DNA of 64,000 bases from Holacanthus passer (lineage: Eukaryota; Chordata; Actinopteri; Pomacanthidae), in contig JAFREQ010000012.1 of NCBI GenBank assembly GCA_025331565.1, positions 11,832,501-11,896,500 on the forward strand, read 5' to 3'. The notes below the pieces were generated by a model, which was given only the letters and a program-made list of their open reading frames with translations, ran no database searches and was not told where the DNA came from. Position 1 is the first letter of the stretch. Each line of letters begins with the position of its first letter. Of this stretch, positions 24,701 to 35,211 are shown piece after piece. The position numbers and the translations under genes were made by a program.

Positions 24701-27088
24701 AAAGAATCTGAATTTCAATTGCAAGGAGAGGAATGCTTTAGAAAACAGGCTCACTGGTGACACTTTTTACACACACAACAATGAGAGTAGTGTGCAAAAA
24801 AAAAGCATCCAGTCTTATATTTACTGTTGCAGGTTTTGCAAATGTTTAAGTTTTTGATAACGAGCATGTGTGTTTATGGTTGAAGGAAAAAGGTAACAGA
24901 GAATGCAGTTAAGTTATGCAGCATGTTTGCCTTGGATCATGGTCTTAACCCATTCAAATCTTCTTCTACATAAATACAGTAAGTGCAGTATAGACCCAGT
25001 CCCTCCAATCATTTCTGTCTCTCTGATGGACTAAACACATGCCACATCTCCTCTCCCAACGCCTGCAACCCCCACCTTGCACTTCTAATCTCTCCTCTGC
25101 CCCCTGCCCCTCACTACTCTCCACCGTGCTCTCCACAGCAAAGCCGCGCACCACGACCCGACTTCAAAAGTGAGTCCCGCAGCCCGCCATTGGTCGTAAT
25201 GGAGGTCTCCATGGCAACAGGAGGCCGAATATTCTGACCCTCTGCGTCTGCTCTACCTCGGCCTAGCATGCTACCCCCGTCCTGAATACAGCCGGGAACA
25301 AAGACGCACACACACATATGCAGATTCACTCACTCAGAGCATGATGAGGAAATGATGGAATGTGGGACCGACTTTTCCCTCGATTACTTTTACGTAACTC
25401 TCCGTCGCCCATCTCTCGTGGAGAGGGGCATCTCTGAATGCGTGTAATTCTGCTCTTTCGTGTGACAAAAATGTTGCGCGGGGCAAAACTGACTTTCCAC
25501 TTCAGCTGACGGCTCAACGAGGGCCACATACATCATGCAATGCTGTGTGGCACAACATGCCTCACACACACACTCATATAAGCACTACCCATGAATTCCT
25601 GTAAAGGTATCTGAATGCAAGACATGTGTCACTCAACATAATGGCTGCTCGTCTACCATTGCACCCCATGTTCCTGCAGCACACACTTGCCTCCTTATAA
25701 TAATGCCTTAATGGCCTATGTATAGACACCAGTTTGCTCCAGGCACAGCCTCCACACTTTGCCGTGTCTTCTGTATGTGCTGTACATCCGTGTTGCTCTC
25801 CTGAATACATGCAGAGAGTGGTGGTCTGTGTGCCCCATTCATTCCCACAATGTCATTGTCCACGGCATAGGCAGCCAGTGTGCGTCCACAACACAATAAA
25901 CACATAGGTTATTGTGCGCTGCAACAATAAGGCCACAATTTGGTATGCTTTTGCTTCATCCCGTCCCATCTCCCTCTCTCTGTCCAACACCCTCGTCCCC
26001 GTGCACCTGCCTCCCTCCGCCTGCCTCTCTGTTGGCCTTTTTCTTGCTTTCTTCCTCTCTATCTCCCACCACCCCTTCATCATCTCTGTGTGACTGCTGT
26101 GCTCATGCCAGCTTGTTGAACTGTAACTAATACAGACAGAGAGGGAAGTAGAGGAAAACAGAGGGTGAGCGGTCGGGAGATATGAGGGAGGGAGAAGCAC
26201 AAATCTTACTTACACACACTTCTGTGATAGTTCTAGTGTTTTAAAGATACGTGTTTAATGTGCAGTGAGTGGTTTCATTCAGATAGTTGGACTTATTTTC
26301 AGGAAAACTTGTCCATGCCTTCATTATTAGCAGACTAGATTACAACAAGTCAACCTGTATTAGACACTAAACTGCTCGACAGGAAAAAACTAAATCTGTT
26401 ATATCAAATACTTCCACTTGCTACATATTTATTACAGCATTGACTTCAGGATTTTGCTCCTGACCTATGAATCTCTTAATAGTCCCCAGATTATACAATA
26501 TATCTGACATATGTACAGCATCTCCAGATTATCATCTATCCATCCATAACATGGTGTTGTCTGCCTTTTTTATCACTCTTTGCTACACTTTGAATTGATA
26601 TGAAATGTTGCTCTTGAAATAAACTTGAACTTACCAGTGTAGGTCCAGGTAATTTCCTCTGAAAAAGAAAAAAAAAAGAAAAATGACTAAAAATCTTATT
26701 TTGGCCACTTCTCATTCTTTAAGTTCACAGTAGTTATCAACAAATACTGACCATGTTTACAGCATCATATTTTATCTGTGAGATTAAATATTATATATTT
26801 CACGTTTACATTTTTCACTTCACTCCAAATGTTTTCATCACTTCTAATCTACAAGTGGTTAATTCCTAACTACAGTAGTACTACAGTCCTACTCAAATCC
26901 ATATGCTGCTGCTCCACTACTACAGCTCACAGTGAAACACCCAAACAATCTACATCACTCATATGAAAGCACAACAAACCTCACATGATGCTGATTAGTA
27001 TGTGAATTAAGACCTTACCAGGAGCAGGGGCAGCTGTCCGCTGGAAACACACAAGCATTAACAGGATAAAAAGACCCAAAGGCTCCAT
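15745..27088 (-). CDS. ca14: Carbonic anhydrase 14, single-pass membrane enzyme
   Basis: Catalyses CO2 + water to bicarbonate + proton on the extracellular face. Coding exons on the minus strand, 5' to 3': 27088-27019, 26658-26635, 23242-23063, 22813-22668, 21580-21485, 21354-21288, 20903-20746, 20104-19978, 18603-18580, 18481-18397, 15856-15745; all phases agree, total 362 residues (human CA14 is 337). Signal peptide about 1-20. The alpha-CA domain begins at WTYTG. Zinc ligands H115 and H117 (MHLHWGN) and H142 (ELHVVHYN), proton shuttle H90 (NNGHT), E129 (GSEHT), T224-T225 (GSLTTPPC), and the C46/C228 pair typical of extracellular CAs. A transmembrane helix spans about 301-322 (TAIVIGVMCGCVGLAVIIRF), then a basic, Glu/Pro/Ser-rich cytoplasmic tail. 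All catalytic residues are present, so it should be active. CA12/CA9 are the alternatives; synteny with ciart-prpf3-rprd2 favours CA14. Confidence 0.93.
16913..17125. mobile_element. 213-bp MITE, PIF/Harbinger-like, in ca14 intron 10
   Basis: Starts GGCTGGAGATATACTTGC and ends with the inverted counterpart GCAAGCATATTTCCAGCC. The terminal inverted repeats are about 27 bp with two mismatches and one indel. Both sides are flanked by TAA (16910-16912 and 17126-17128), a 3-bp target duplication of the TWA type expected for PIF/Harbinger elements. No transposase is encoded. It lies between ca14 coding exons 18481-18397 and 15856-15745. Confidence 0.75.
19331..19870 (+). repeat. Family A repeat interrupted by a family B repeat
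   Basis: Begins CAGTGATGGAAAGTACATTT and runs through the typical ACTTAAGTACAATTTTGAGG and GAGCTTATAAAATATGGTAT blocks to about 19573. The family B blocks then start (AGCTGAAGCAATTAGC, ACAGAAAATAATTGTCAACT, GGAGAAAACAAGCATTG) and continue to about 19780. Family A resumes with GAGCTCCACCTCCACC. It sits inside ca14, in the intron between coding exons 20104-19978 and 18603-18580. Confidence 0.55.
20467..20491. repeat. (TTAA)n tetranucleotide repeat
   Basis: Six perfect TTAA units in a ca14 intron; fully palindromic. Confidence 0.85.
25040..25350. promoter_or_regulatory. GC-rich patch with RFX X-box inside ca14 intron 2
   Basis: GC-richer than the surrounding intron. It holds a CATTGG (inverted CCAAT) near 25189 and a perfect palindromic RFX X-box GTCTCCATGGCAAC at 25205-25218. 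It may be an enhancer or alternative promoter; no exon is recognised. Confidence 0.35.
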
Positions 27089-28945
27089 GTTAACCCTCCT
27101 TGCCCACACACAGAAATGAATAAAAGTGGACGGAGGGATGAGGAGCAAGTGAGAGAGACAGAGAGAGGGAAGGGGAGGGAAAGTGACTGGGTCCAGCGAT
27201 CCCACCTGCCACAGCTCGCTTTAACAGCCAGAGTGTGGATGTTACATGCTGGTTCCCCTCTGGCACACAGGGCACCAGAACAGGTCTGAGCAACAGGCGG
27301 ATGGAGAGAAAGTATGAAAAGAAAAGAAAGAAAGTGTGGGCAGAGGTGGGGAGAAATCAGAGAGAGGCAAGACCGCTAAGGGGGACCAGTGAGTGAGAAC
27401 TAATTCAGTGTTAGCTGCTGGAAAGAGGAGGGTGATAACACAGAGGGTGAGAGGATAGAGAGAGGGAGAAGAAAAGGAGGTTACTTCATGGGAACAATGG
27501 GGTATGAAAAAATGGAGATGGGGCAAAGGAGAGCAAATGAAAAAGAGGGCTCACCATCAGTCCGAGAGGAGGTGTCTGATTTGCTTTCCAGACAGTGTTT
27601 CTGAGAGGAAGTCCTCATTTGTCCTCATAACTTTATTAGAAAGTAGTGGGTCTGAGAAGTGAGGATGTGTCACACTGACTGGTGCTGTGGTTCAACAGTA
27701 TATATTGATTAATACGAAGCAGCATCAGTTAAAGAGTCATGTTCCTTTGTGAGCTATTCATAGTGTTCGCTGTTCTGCCCTTAAGCTCATACTGACATGT
27801 CTGTGACATCTGTCATATAAATGTGAATTGTATACATTGATTATTTATGGTCTACACTATAAGTTATGGACATCTTTTATATACTGTACATCTTATGGGT
27901 TTAATTGTTTGGACTTTTGTGTTGTTAATAGAAACTTAAACTTGAATACCTTTTAGATGTCTGAAGAGGTAAAACTATACATTACTTGTAAAGTTTTTTT
28001 TTTGTTTTTTTTTTTCATATTTCCTACCCCAGAAATCATGTTGTGACCCCAGGGGCACTGTCCTGCTGGTTGAGATCCACTAGGCCAAAAGAGACCCTTT
28101 TAAATGATTTTATAATTGTGTAAAATGTTGTCTAGTCTCCATATTTAAACATGGTATCTTTATTTTCAGGACAACTCAAAACTTTTTTGCCAGAATATAT
28201 TTATAGTATGAGTTTTATAAATTATTCATATTATATATTAAATATATCATACAATAATATCAGAATATTATATAATATCATGCTATACATGTTCAAACAA
28301 AACATAGGCTACATAAGTATGAATACTGCAGTACTATGTATGATGTATATTTTGTAGTATATTAAAAATGTATTAAAGTGGTCAGAATTAACATACACAA
28401 CAACAAAATACACAATGTCACAATGTCACAGTAATAACAGCCCAGTTTTAAATAGTTAGATTAATGATGGTGGAATAACACCAATGTTCATTTTCAAGTG
28501 TTATTTCATGTTGCATGTTGGTTCGCCATGACTCGCTGGGACACTTGAATAAAAAGTCATCATTAATGTTATTCGAAACACATGTGTTTTTCCAATGACA
28601 AGTCAAAATGTACGCTGTGAAAAAGGCCCATTGTTATTTTCATCTTCAATTAATGGCACAGACAACAATGACCTCATTCCATAGGTTCAACATTTAACGG
28701 TCCTAACACTTGTCTAAACTTTCATCATTCTGTGTAAGAGAATGTTTTATATTTGCGGAATGTGTTTTGAATTCCAACAAAGACTGGTGGTGGATTGTGT
28801 TTGAAAATGTCATATTTTGCATTCACTGTATGTCTCCACTGAAAAGGTTACATAAACTGAACATCTACTGACAAACGTTATTCGACAACTTCAGTTTTAT
28901 AACGCTAGGGGGCGCCCTCTCCACGTGACATATTTTAGGCTGTTT

Positions 28946-29287
28946 CTTTAAATCCACCCTAAAACAGAATTGACATGGTGTCATTCCTTCCTATAACGTC
29001 GTAAAGATTGGATTTAATCCTGGAGCTGCTCCATAGACGTTGAATAACGGAGCAACTGGTCATTTTAATGGGAAATTATGATTCACAGCTGCATTAAAAA
29101 ATATGTAACATCCAAAAGTAAAGAATATGTGAGCCCATATGAGTCTGTTTAATTCAGTGTCAGAGGAACTACTGCAAACTGCCACCTGATTATGTCGCTA
29201 ATTTCATGTTGCAGTGATTTTTGTTTTAACTTTAATCACTGGAATACCAAACCAAATAGCGTTTTAGGGTGGATTTTCCCTTTAAAG
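28946..29287. mobile_element. 342-bp MITE-like element with inverted ends
   Basis: The left end CTTTAAATCCACCCTAAAAC is matched inverted by the right end GTTTTAGGGTGGATTTTCCC plus TTTAAAG; the right copy has about 7 extra bases. No protein is encoded. A similar AAAGGGAAAGTCCACTCTAA motif occurs singly near 53715 in rprd2 intron 1. Superfamily not assigned; no clear target duplication was found. Confidence 0.55.
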
Positions 29288-29789
29288 AATCAAAGCCAAG
29301 GGTCTTTTGATCGAGATTACATCACATGCTGGAGTCAAGGATAAACTTAAAACATAAAAATGAAACTGCAAAGGTTACATCACATACTGCATTGAGCCTG
29401 ACAAGTCTATCAGATAGATATAGATAGATTTCATTGTCTTTTATTTTATTGTCTTAATTCAGGTTCATCTGAATTGATCAAATTATTGATTCACATATTA
29501 TTATTACTTATTGTCAAACTTGCCATGTCTTTTTTTCTGAAACTCTGAAATTAATTTAAAGTATTTAGTGTTTGTTTTAGTGTTTTTTGAAGCAACCTGA
29601 TAATACACCCAGCCATTTATTTCCACTATATTATTCTTGTAATCACATCACAAGTTGCTCTGTCTTACAGTCTAATAACTAACAGCAGGTCTGTATAAAT
29701 GGCACTGAGGTCTTTTATTTGTTCTCTGTTTTATTTGTTCTCCTCCTCGGTCTGTCTCCATCTTTTCACACTGTGTACCGTCGCGCTTA

Positions 29790-30060
29790 AACGTGAAGCG
29801 CTTCAGCCAAATTATGCAACAGCAATAACATTTGCCGGCCTCCCATTGGTCATTCGGCGTTCCATTGTGTGGGCGTGGTTAGAATATCTTTACACGCCAT
29901 TGGCCGCGTCTCTGCAGGGGGTGTGTCTGCTGGTTTCATTCACAAATCTAGCAGCGGAGCGTCTCGCAGACATGTGAGTATCCTTCTGTTTATACTGATG
30001 AACACATGTTCCGGATCCGCAAATGTGAGCAGGGCTGCAGCCTCGGCAGCAGAAGGTGTT
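29790..30060. promoter_or_regulatory. Orphan promoter-like island
   Basis: A CpG-rich patch in AT-rich surroundings. It has two inverted CCAAT boxes (ATTGG at 29844-29848 and 29899-29903), a GGGCGTGG KLF/Sp-type box at 29871-29878, then GC-rich DNA and a possible splice donor, ACAT|GTGAGT at 29974. This resembles a TATA-less promoter with a short non-coding first exon on the plus strand, but no downstream coding exon was recognised. It may drive a non-coding RNA or be a remote alternative ciart promoter. Confidence 0.4.
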
Positions 30061-33000
30061 TTCTCTGGCTCCCAATCGAGGCTAATGTTTGTTGTGATTC
30101 GTGATCAAATTATATTTCAACCCATAATGTCCAATAAGGCTGCAGCTGTTGAGTTGGATGGAGCAAAGCACCGTTTAATTCTCGACATATGATAAGGAAG
30201 TGTTATGAAAGTCCTGATCCACCGATGTCCACGCAGAATCAGTAAGATGATCTCAAAAGCACCAATGAGTGACTGAAAGAGATGGTGATAAATAATATTG
30301 CTGAGATAAATGCTCACTGTATTTGGCTGCATCAAACCAAAAAATGAATGCTTTAAATTTATAAAAAATAACAATACTGTTCCTGCTTTCCATGCCATGA
30401 CATATAAACTGTATTGTCAAAGCACTGAGGCATATGCAGCCATATGCATAAACAGTAGAAAGAGAGTGTATATGTTATCTTGTTCCTTTGTCAAAATTGT
30501 TGAACTGCAACATGCCAGTAAAATTCCACTAGTTTAGAGGAGGGTGAAGATGGAAAAGACTGGCAGACAGGTGCAGTGCAGAGAGGACACAAGTGTGTGA
30601 TTGTTTCCCAGCTGTCCTGGTTTCCAGGTGAAACATGATATGTTGCTCGGCCTCTATAACCAGACCGGAGACAGTTTACAGTTTAGTCTCTCTTTAGCCC
30701 CTCTGTCTTCCCTCAGGTGGGTCCGATTTCTGTTTTGGTGTCTGGCTCTCACCACACCCACTTGTGCCTTTGGCCTTACGGGAACTATTGCATGCTTTCA
30801 CAACCCGACCGCCTGCATGCTTTCACAGTGAGCATGACTTCAAGACAAACTTCATTAGAGGAACAATAACTATATGATATTCAGTATGACTTTAATATGA
30901 CAAAGCTTTCTCAGTCTCATCCTAACATAAACCACAGGATCATCTGCTGCACAGGCCTACATGTCACATGAGGATGCAAGTTTCAGCAGTCAACTCACAA
31001 ATCATTTTCACTGTATTAAAGCTTCAAATGCAACATAACTGATTTTATTCCAAATGTGCATCATTCCATTTTCACCTTCAGAAACCCAACTGAGAAAGGC
31101 TGTATTTTCCATTGCAGGGACCAATTTGATGCATTGCACTTTGACCAACTTCATTGCCAAAAGCACCACCCATACCCATAGGGTTAGGCTTAACATGGTC
31201 ACTATTGAATTCTCAAGCATGTCAATACAGGGGATGATCATGAGAAGAAGATATAGAGGAAAAACACAGAAGCCAGGTGGGGGATGGGACGAAAGTAGGG
31301 TAGAAGATGGAAATGATGGGGGTGGTCTTCAGCAGTACCCATGAACTCAGAGGAGGTTCATTGGGTTCATGTGTTGCAGAGGAATGCTGCTGGGGGTTGG
31401 GAAGCTTTTTCTATTGACCTGGTGGCTGCTAAGTACACACAAGCAGGACCCTTTCCCTTGGTTTACCATTACCAAAGGTGAACCATTATTGTGTTTTGAC
31501 AATAAAAGGGGGTGGTTTGCTCACCTGGTGTTGAGGTTACTAAGTGACTGTATGTGGTTACAGAGCTCAAAGACAGGTATTGTCAATCAAACAAGGACAC
31601 AGCCTGTTGTGTGTATGTGTTGAGGACAAGGGTCGGTGGGTTCGTGCATATGTTGTATGTAGTGGGGGAGGGGCAGCCCCTTCCCTGACATGCAAGGCGC
31701 TTAGAGGCATCCACCACTTCTCATGCTTTAAACTGGTATTTCACATCTAAATATACCAGTAAAGCCGGCATAATAACTGACCTGCAATTAAAGCCTTGGG
31801 AGGAGAGAAAATACCAATACATATGATGAGGATGGGACAGATGATGTGTGTGTGTGGTCTGAACATATATAGTGCTGGTATACTGCACTACATGTTTCAA
31901 GTGGGGGTCACTGAGTTCACTCGCACACTAACCTTAGAGAGGGGAAGCTGCTACATGGCCATAAATCACAGACCCGGACACTGACATGCTGCATTATGCT
32001 CAAATCCATATAACTTACATTTTGATGTATTGGTGATTTTATTTTAACAATAGAGCCACAATGGCATACAATAGCATAACATATTACATTACTTTAATAA
32101 AATAAGATGCATCTTTTTTTCACATTTTACTCTTAACTTAAACCCTTGTTTTCCGGTTTTGCAACCTCAGCAATGACAACTCTTTTTGTAAGAGAATGCC
32201 AAATTCAGGGACGTTTGTGACACTAAATATTTGTGTTGCAGAGCCTGTTTGTTAGTTTGACTTAAAAACAACTGAGGAAAATGCAGAAAATTCACACTTC
32301 TTGAAGTAGCACTGCAAGAAAAAAAAACTAAAGATATAACAATTATGCATTCAGACAGTATTTACTGGCCAAGATATCTCAGATAAAGTTACAGAATAAT
32401 GTTTGAATAATAGGTTGACCTGTTCCCAGCAGTGTTGTGTAACCTGTCTATTAAAAATATGATATCCCTGCATTTTGTAGGTATTTGCTCATATAAGATC
32501 TTCAAGTAAATAACTTTACTCTTTAAGAGCTATATTAGGAAGGCTGAAGAAAGGAGAAGGGAGCCATGGAGGTCATTTTTAACATTACTTTGTCATTGTG
32601 TCATTGAATCAAACAGGGAGTTATTGATGTTGAAAGGAGACTGAATTCATGTTAGAGTGCTTCTCTTCCTTCCGCTATAATGTAATATGGTGATAATGAC
32701 ATGGTGCGTGTGTGTGTGTGTGTGTGTGGTGTGGTAAGGTGTGGCTGTACCCAGTTATTAAAAATGATCCCAGCCTTTAAATTATATGTTCTGCTAACAC
32801 ACAGATCATTGTCAAGTCTGTGGCATGTGCCTGCATGGATTTTACATCCCAACAATGCAGACAAATGATTTATTTCTCCTTCTGAATTACAGGCTGATTA
32901 GAGGAGGAAAAGTCCTCCATGCTTTGCTGCTGCATCTGCATGCATTTATTCAGTTATTAAAACCCAGATGAGTTCGAGCTGGGTTGCATAAGGTTTCTGC

Positions 33001-33179
33001 TTTTTATGGCGCGTTCAGGGTGCAGGGTACTTCTGTATTTTGGGTGTGAGTGTGAGCAGGCGAGGACACAAACACAGTGTGGATGAGATGCACAGAACAA
33101 ATTGTGCATCTCTCGGACCGGAGCCGGATCGCATGTGTGTTTACACCCGCCTGCTGTAGTAAAGCAGCGCCGACCGACA

Positions 33180-33400
33180 CCAAACACACGGGCCACACAT
33201 GAGTGGGCGGGACCGTGAGTGCCGGGGCGGCCGTCCAATCAGCGGTGAGTAAAGCCACCACTGGCTGGAGGAGTCAGCCAATGACGAGCTCCGTCGGCGG
33301 GACGGCAGCCAATAGAATGCGCGCAAAACGTGGGCACGTGGATTCCCGCACATGTTGACGCTCGTAAACTGTCGAGAGAAGAAACGGGCAAAGACACAAA
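33180..33400 (+). promoter_or_regulatory. ciart: ciart promoter with E-box and three CCAAT boxes
   Basis: CpG-rich region directly upstream of the predicted first exon. It contains CCAAT at 33235-33239, 33278-33282 and 33309-33313, and a perfect E-box CACGTG at 33335-33340 with an AACGTG half-match 2 bp upstream (33327-33332). CLOCK:BMAL1 regulates mammalian CIART through E-boxes, so the E-box is the expected clock input. Transcription start not determined. Confidence 0.6.
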
Positions 33401-33534
33401 CCGATGAACGAGCCGGTGAGCGAAGCTGCCGGAGCTCCGCTGCTCCAGACCCGGACTGAGAACTGACCGACCCGCGGATCAAAGTGGAGACAGAGCCGAG
33501 AAACACCTGCTGTTTTTTACCCGCATTTCTGAAG
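33400..33534 (+). other. ciart: ciart non-coding exon 1 (predicted)
   Basis: GC-rich sequence downstream of the CCAAT/E-box cluster that ends at a good donor, CTGAAG|GTAAAC (GT at 33535-33536). The next acceptor in register is CTCCAACAG just before the ciart ATG at 35212, giving a 1.7-kb 5'UTR intron. The exon's 5' end is approximate. Confidence 0.5.
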
Positions 33535-35211
33535 GTAAACATCTCTAACGGCGTTTTATGTTTTATGGCTAACGTTAAGTTGGTAAAGCTAGCTTAAAGG
33601 AATTTCCGCTATATCCTGTCTGAACAATCTGTTCATTTAGCCAGCAGCTATTATGTCTCATGTGACTCTGCTTTATCTATTTTTAAATAAATAATTACCT
33701 ATTAATAAAGCTTTTATAGAGCTTTAATATAACCCGAATATTACATTTTTTTCTCATATTAGATTTAGTTTGTTGCCATGTCACCCGGATTGATTTCTGA
33801 TATTTTTAATGATGTAGCTTTATTTATTTATATAAACGCAGGGAACATTTTGTATAGAAATATAAGGTGTGTTAGTTCCTGACAGGCAGACAACACCTGA
33901 ACGCAGCCTCATGGTCCATGTCTACCTGTGCAGACTGTACCGACACATGCACCATCACCACCTCCACCCCATCCCACCCTCTCCACCTCCAGCCCCATCC
34001 CATCCACACAAGGCTGTCATCAACTAAATCACAGAGGAACAATTAGGACTAAAGCACAAATTTAATTGTTGTTTCAGATGCCTGTAAACAAGGTGACATA
34101 TAGTTTTAAGAGGAAAGAACCAGCCTGCCACCCAGACACAAATGAAAATGAATGGCAGGACATTTTGTGTGTTGTGAAAAAAAAAAAGCTGAACAAGCTT
34201 GTTGAAATGTTTCTATACTTCTGAAATCTAAACATTGTGTGGGTGCTCTTTTTCATCTGTGTGGGCACATGGCAAAAAAAAAAAAATCTGTATCCTTTGT
34301 CTGAGTGAGTTTAGACTTTATTTCCCAAACTGATAAAAGCTGTGTTGGTGGGTGTATAAGTTGAGTGTGTTCCTGTGACCCCCCCTCTAATTTCCCCATA
34401 TGTGTTGGTGGGATCAGAGAGCAGCAGGCACTCAGAGATTACATAGAGAAAGAAAGGGAAAGACAGATGAGAGGGAGAGAGGCACATGGCAGGAGATACA
34501 GAATGTAAAATGTGAAGAGGAGGAGGAGGGCTGGTCTGTGGAAGAGGAAAGGAAGAGGAGCAGGCGGGCTTGTGTGCATAACGAACAGGATGAGCTGAAG
34601 GGAGAGCAGAGAGAGAGATGAGAGGCATACAGAAATGCAGCCGTAGAGGAAAGAGAGAGGTTTGTGTGTCTGCGTGTGTGTGAAACCAAGGGGGGATGGA
34701 GTGCAAGCCCGAGACAGAGAGGAGGGGCTAGAGAGAGCACCGGAGGCAGTAGGAGAGAGAGAGAGAGAGAGAGAGACTGCTTATTCTGATTTCACTACTC
34801 TACAAGCTCCCATCCCCCTCACATTTTACTCTCCTCTCCAGTCTCCAATCTACTCAATGGGAGCCAGACATGCACTACCATTGTGTGCCTACTGCCTACC
34901 CCCAGTCCCACTCTGCACCATGTTAAACTAGGGCACTGGTATACCCACCATTTTGAGTAATTGGGGTTATTATTTTTCGGAGAGAGATAGGGAAACAAAT
35001 GGAGTATTTCCAAATGGAAAGCAGTTCTTTGGGAGGATTTTGTTGCCATGCCTTTCACTTCCTGTCTGCCTACATTTGCTCTGCCTCTGACTCTATTAAC
35101 AACTTAAAACATGCTGGTTTTGAGCGTTCAGCCAAGCCTTTTTTCTTGTTTCTTTCTAAGCTGAATTGACTGTCATAATAACCTTAACCCTCTCCTGTCG
35201 CTCCAACAGCA

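Larger units (their letters stand above)
27089..33180. other. Intergenic region between ca14 and ciart
   Basis: ca14 lies on minus and ciart on plus, so this is the shared upstream region of two divergently transcribed genes. It holds purine-rich DNA just upstream of ca14 (27100-27560), a MITE-like element (28946-29287), a promoter-like island (29790-30060) and a GT microsatellite (about 32705-32729). I searched by eye for APH1A- and MRPS21-like coding blocks, which lie in this block in human, and found none. Confidence 0.55.
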
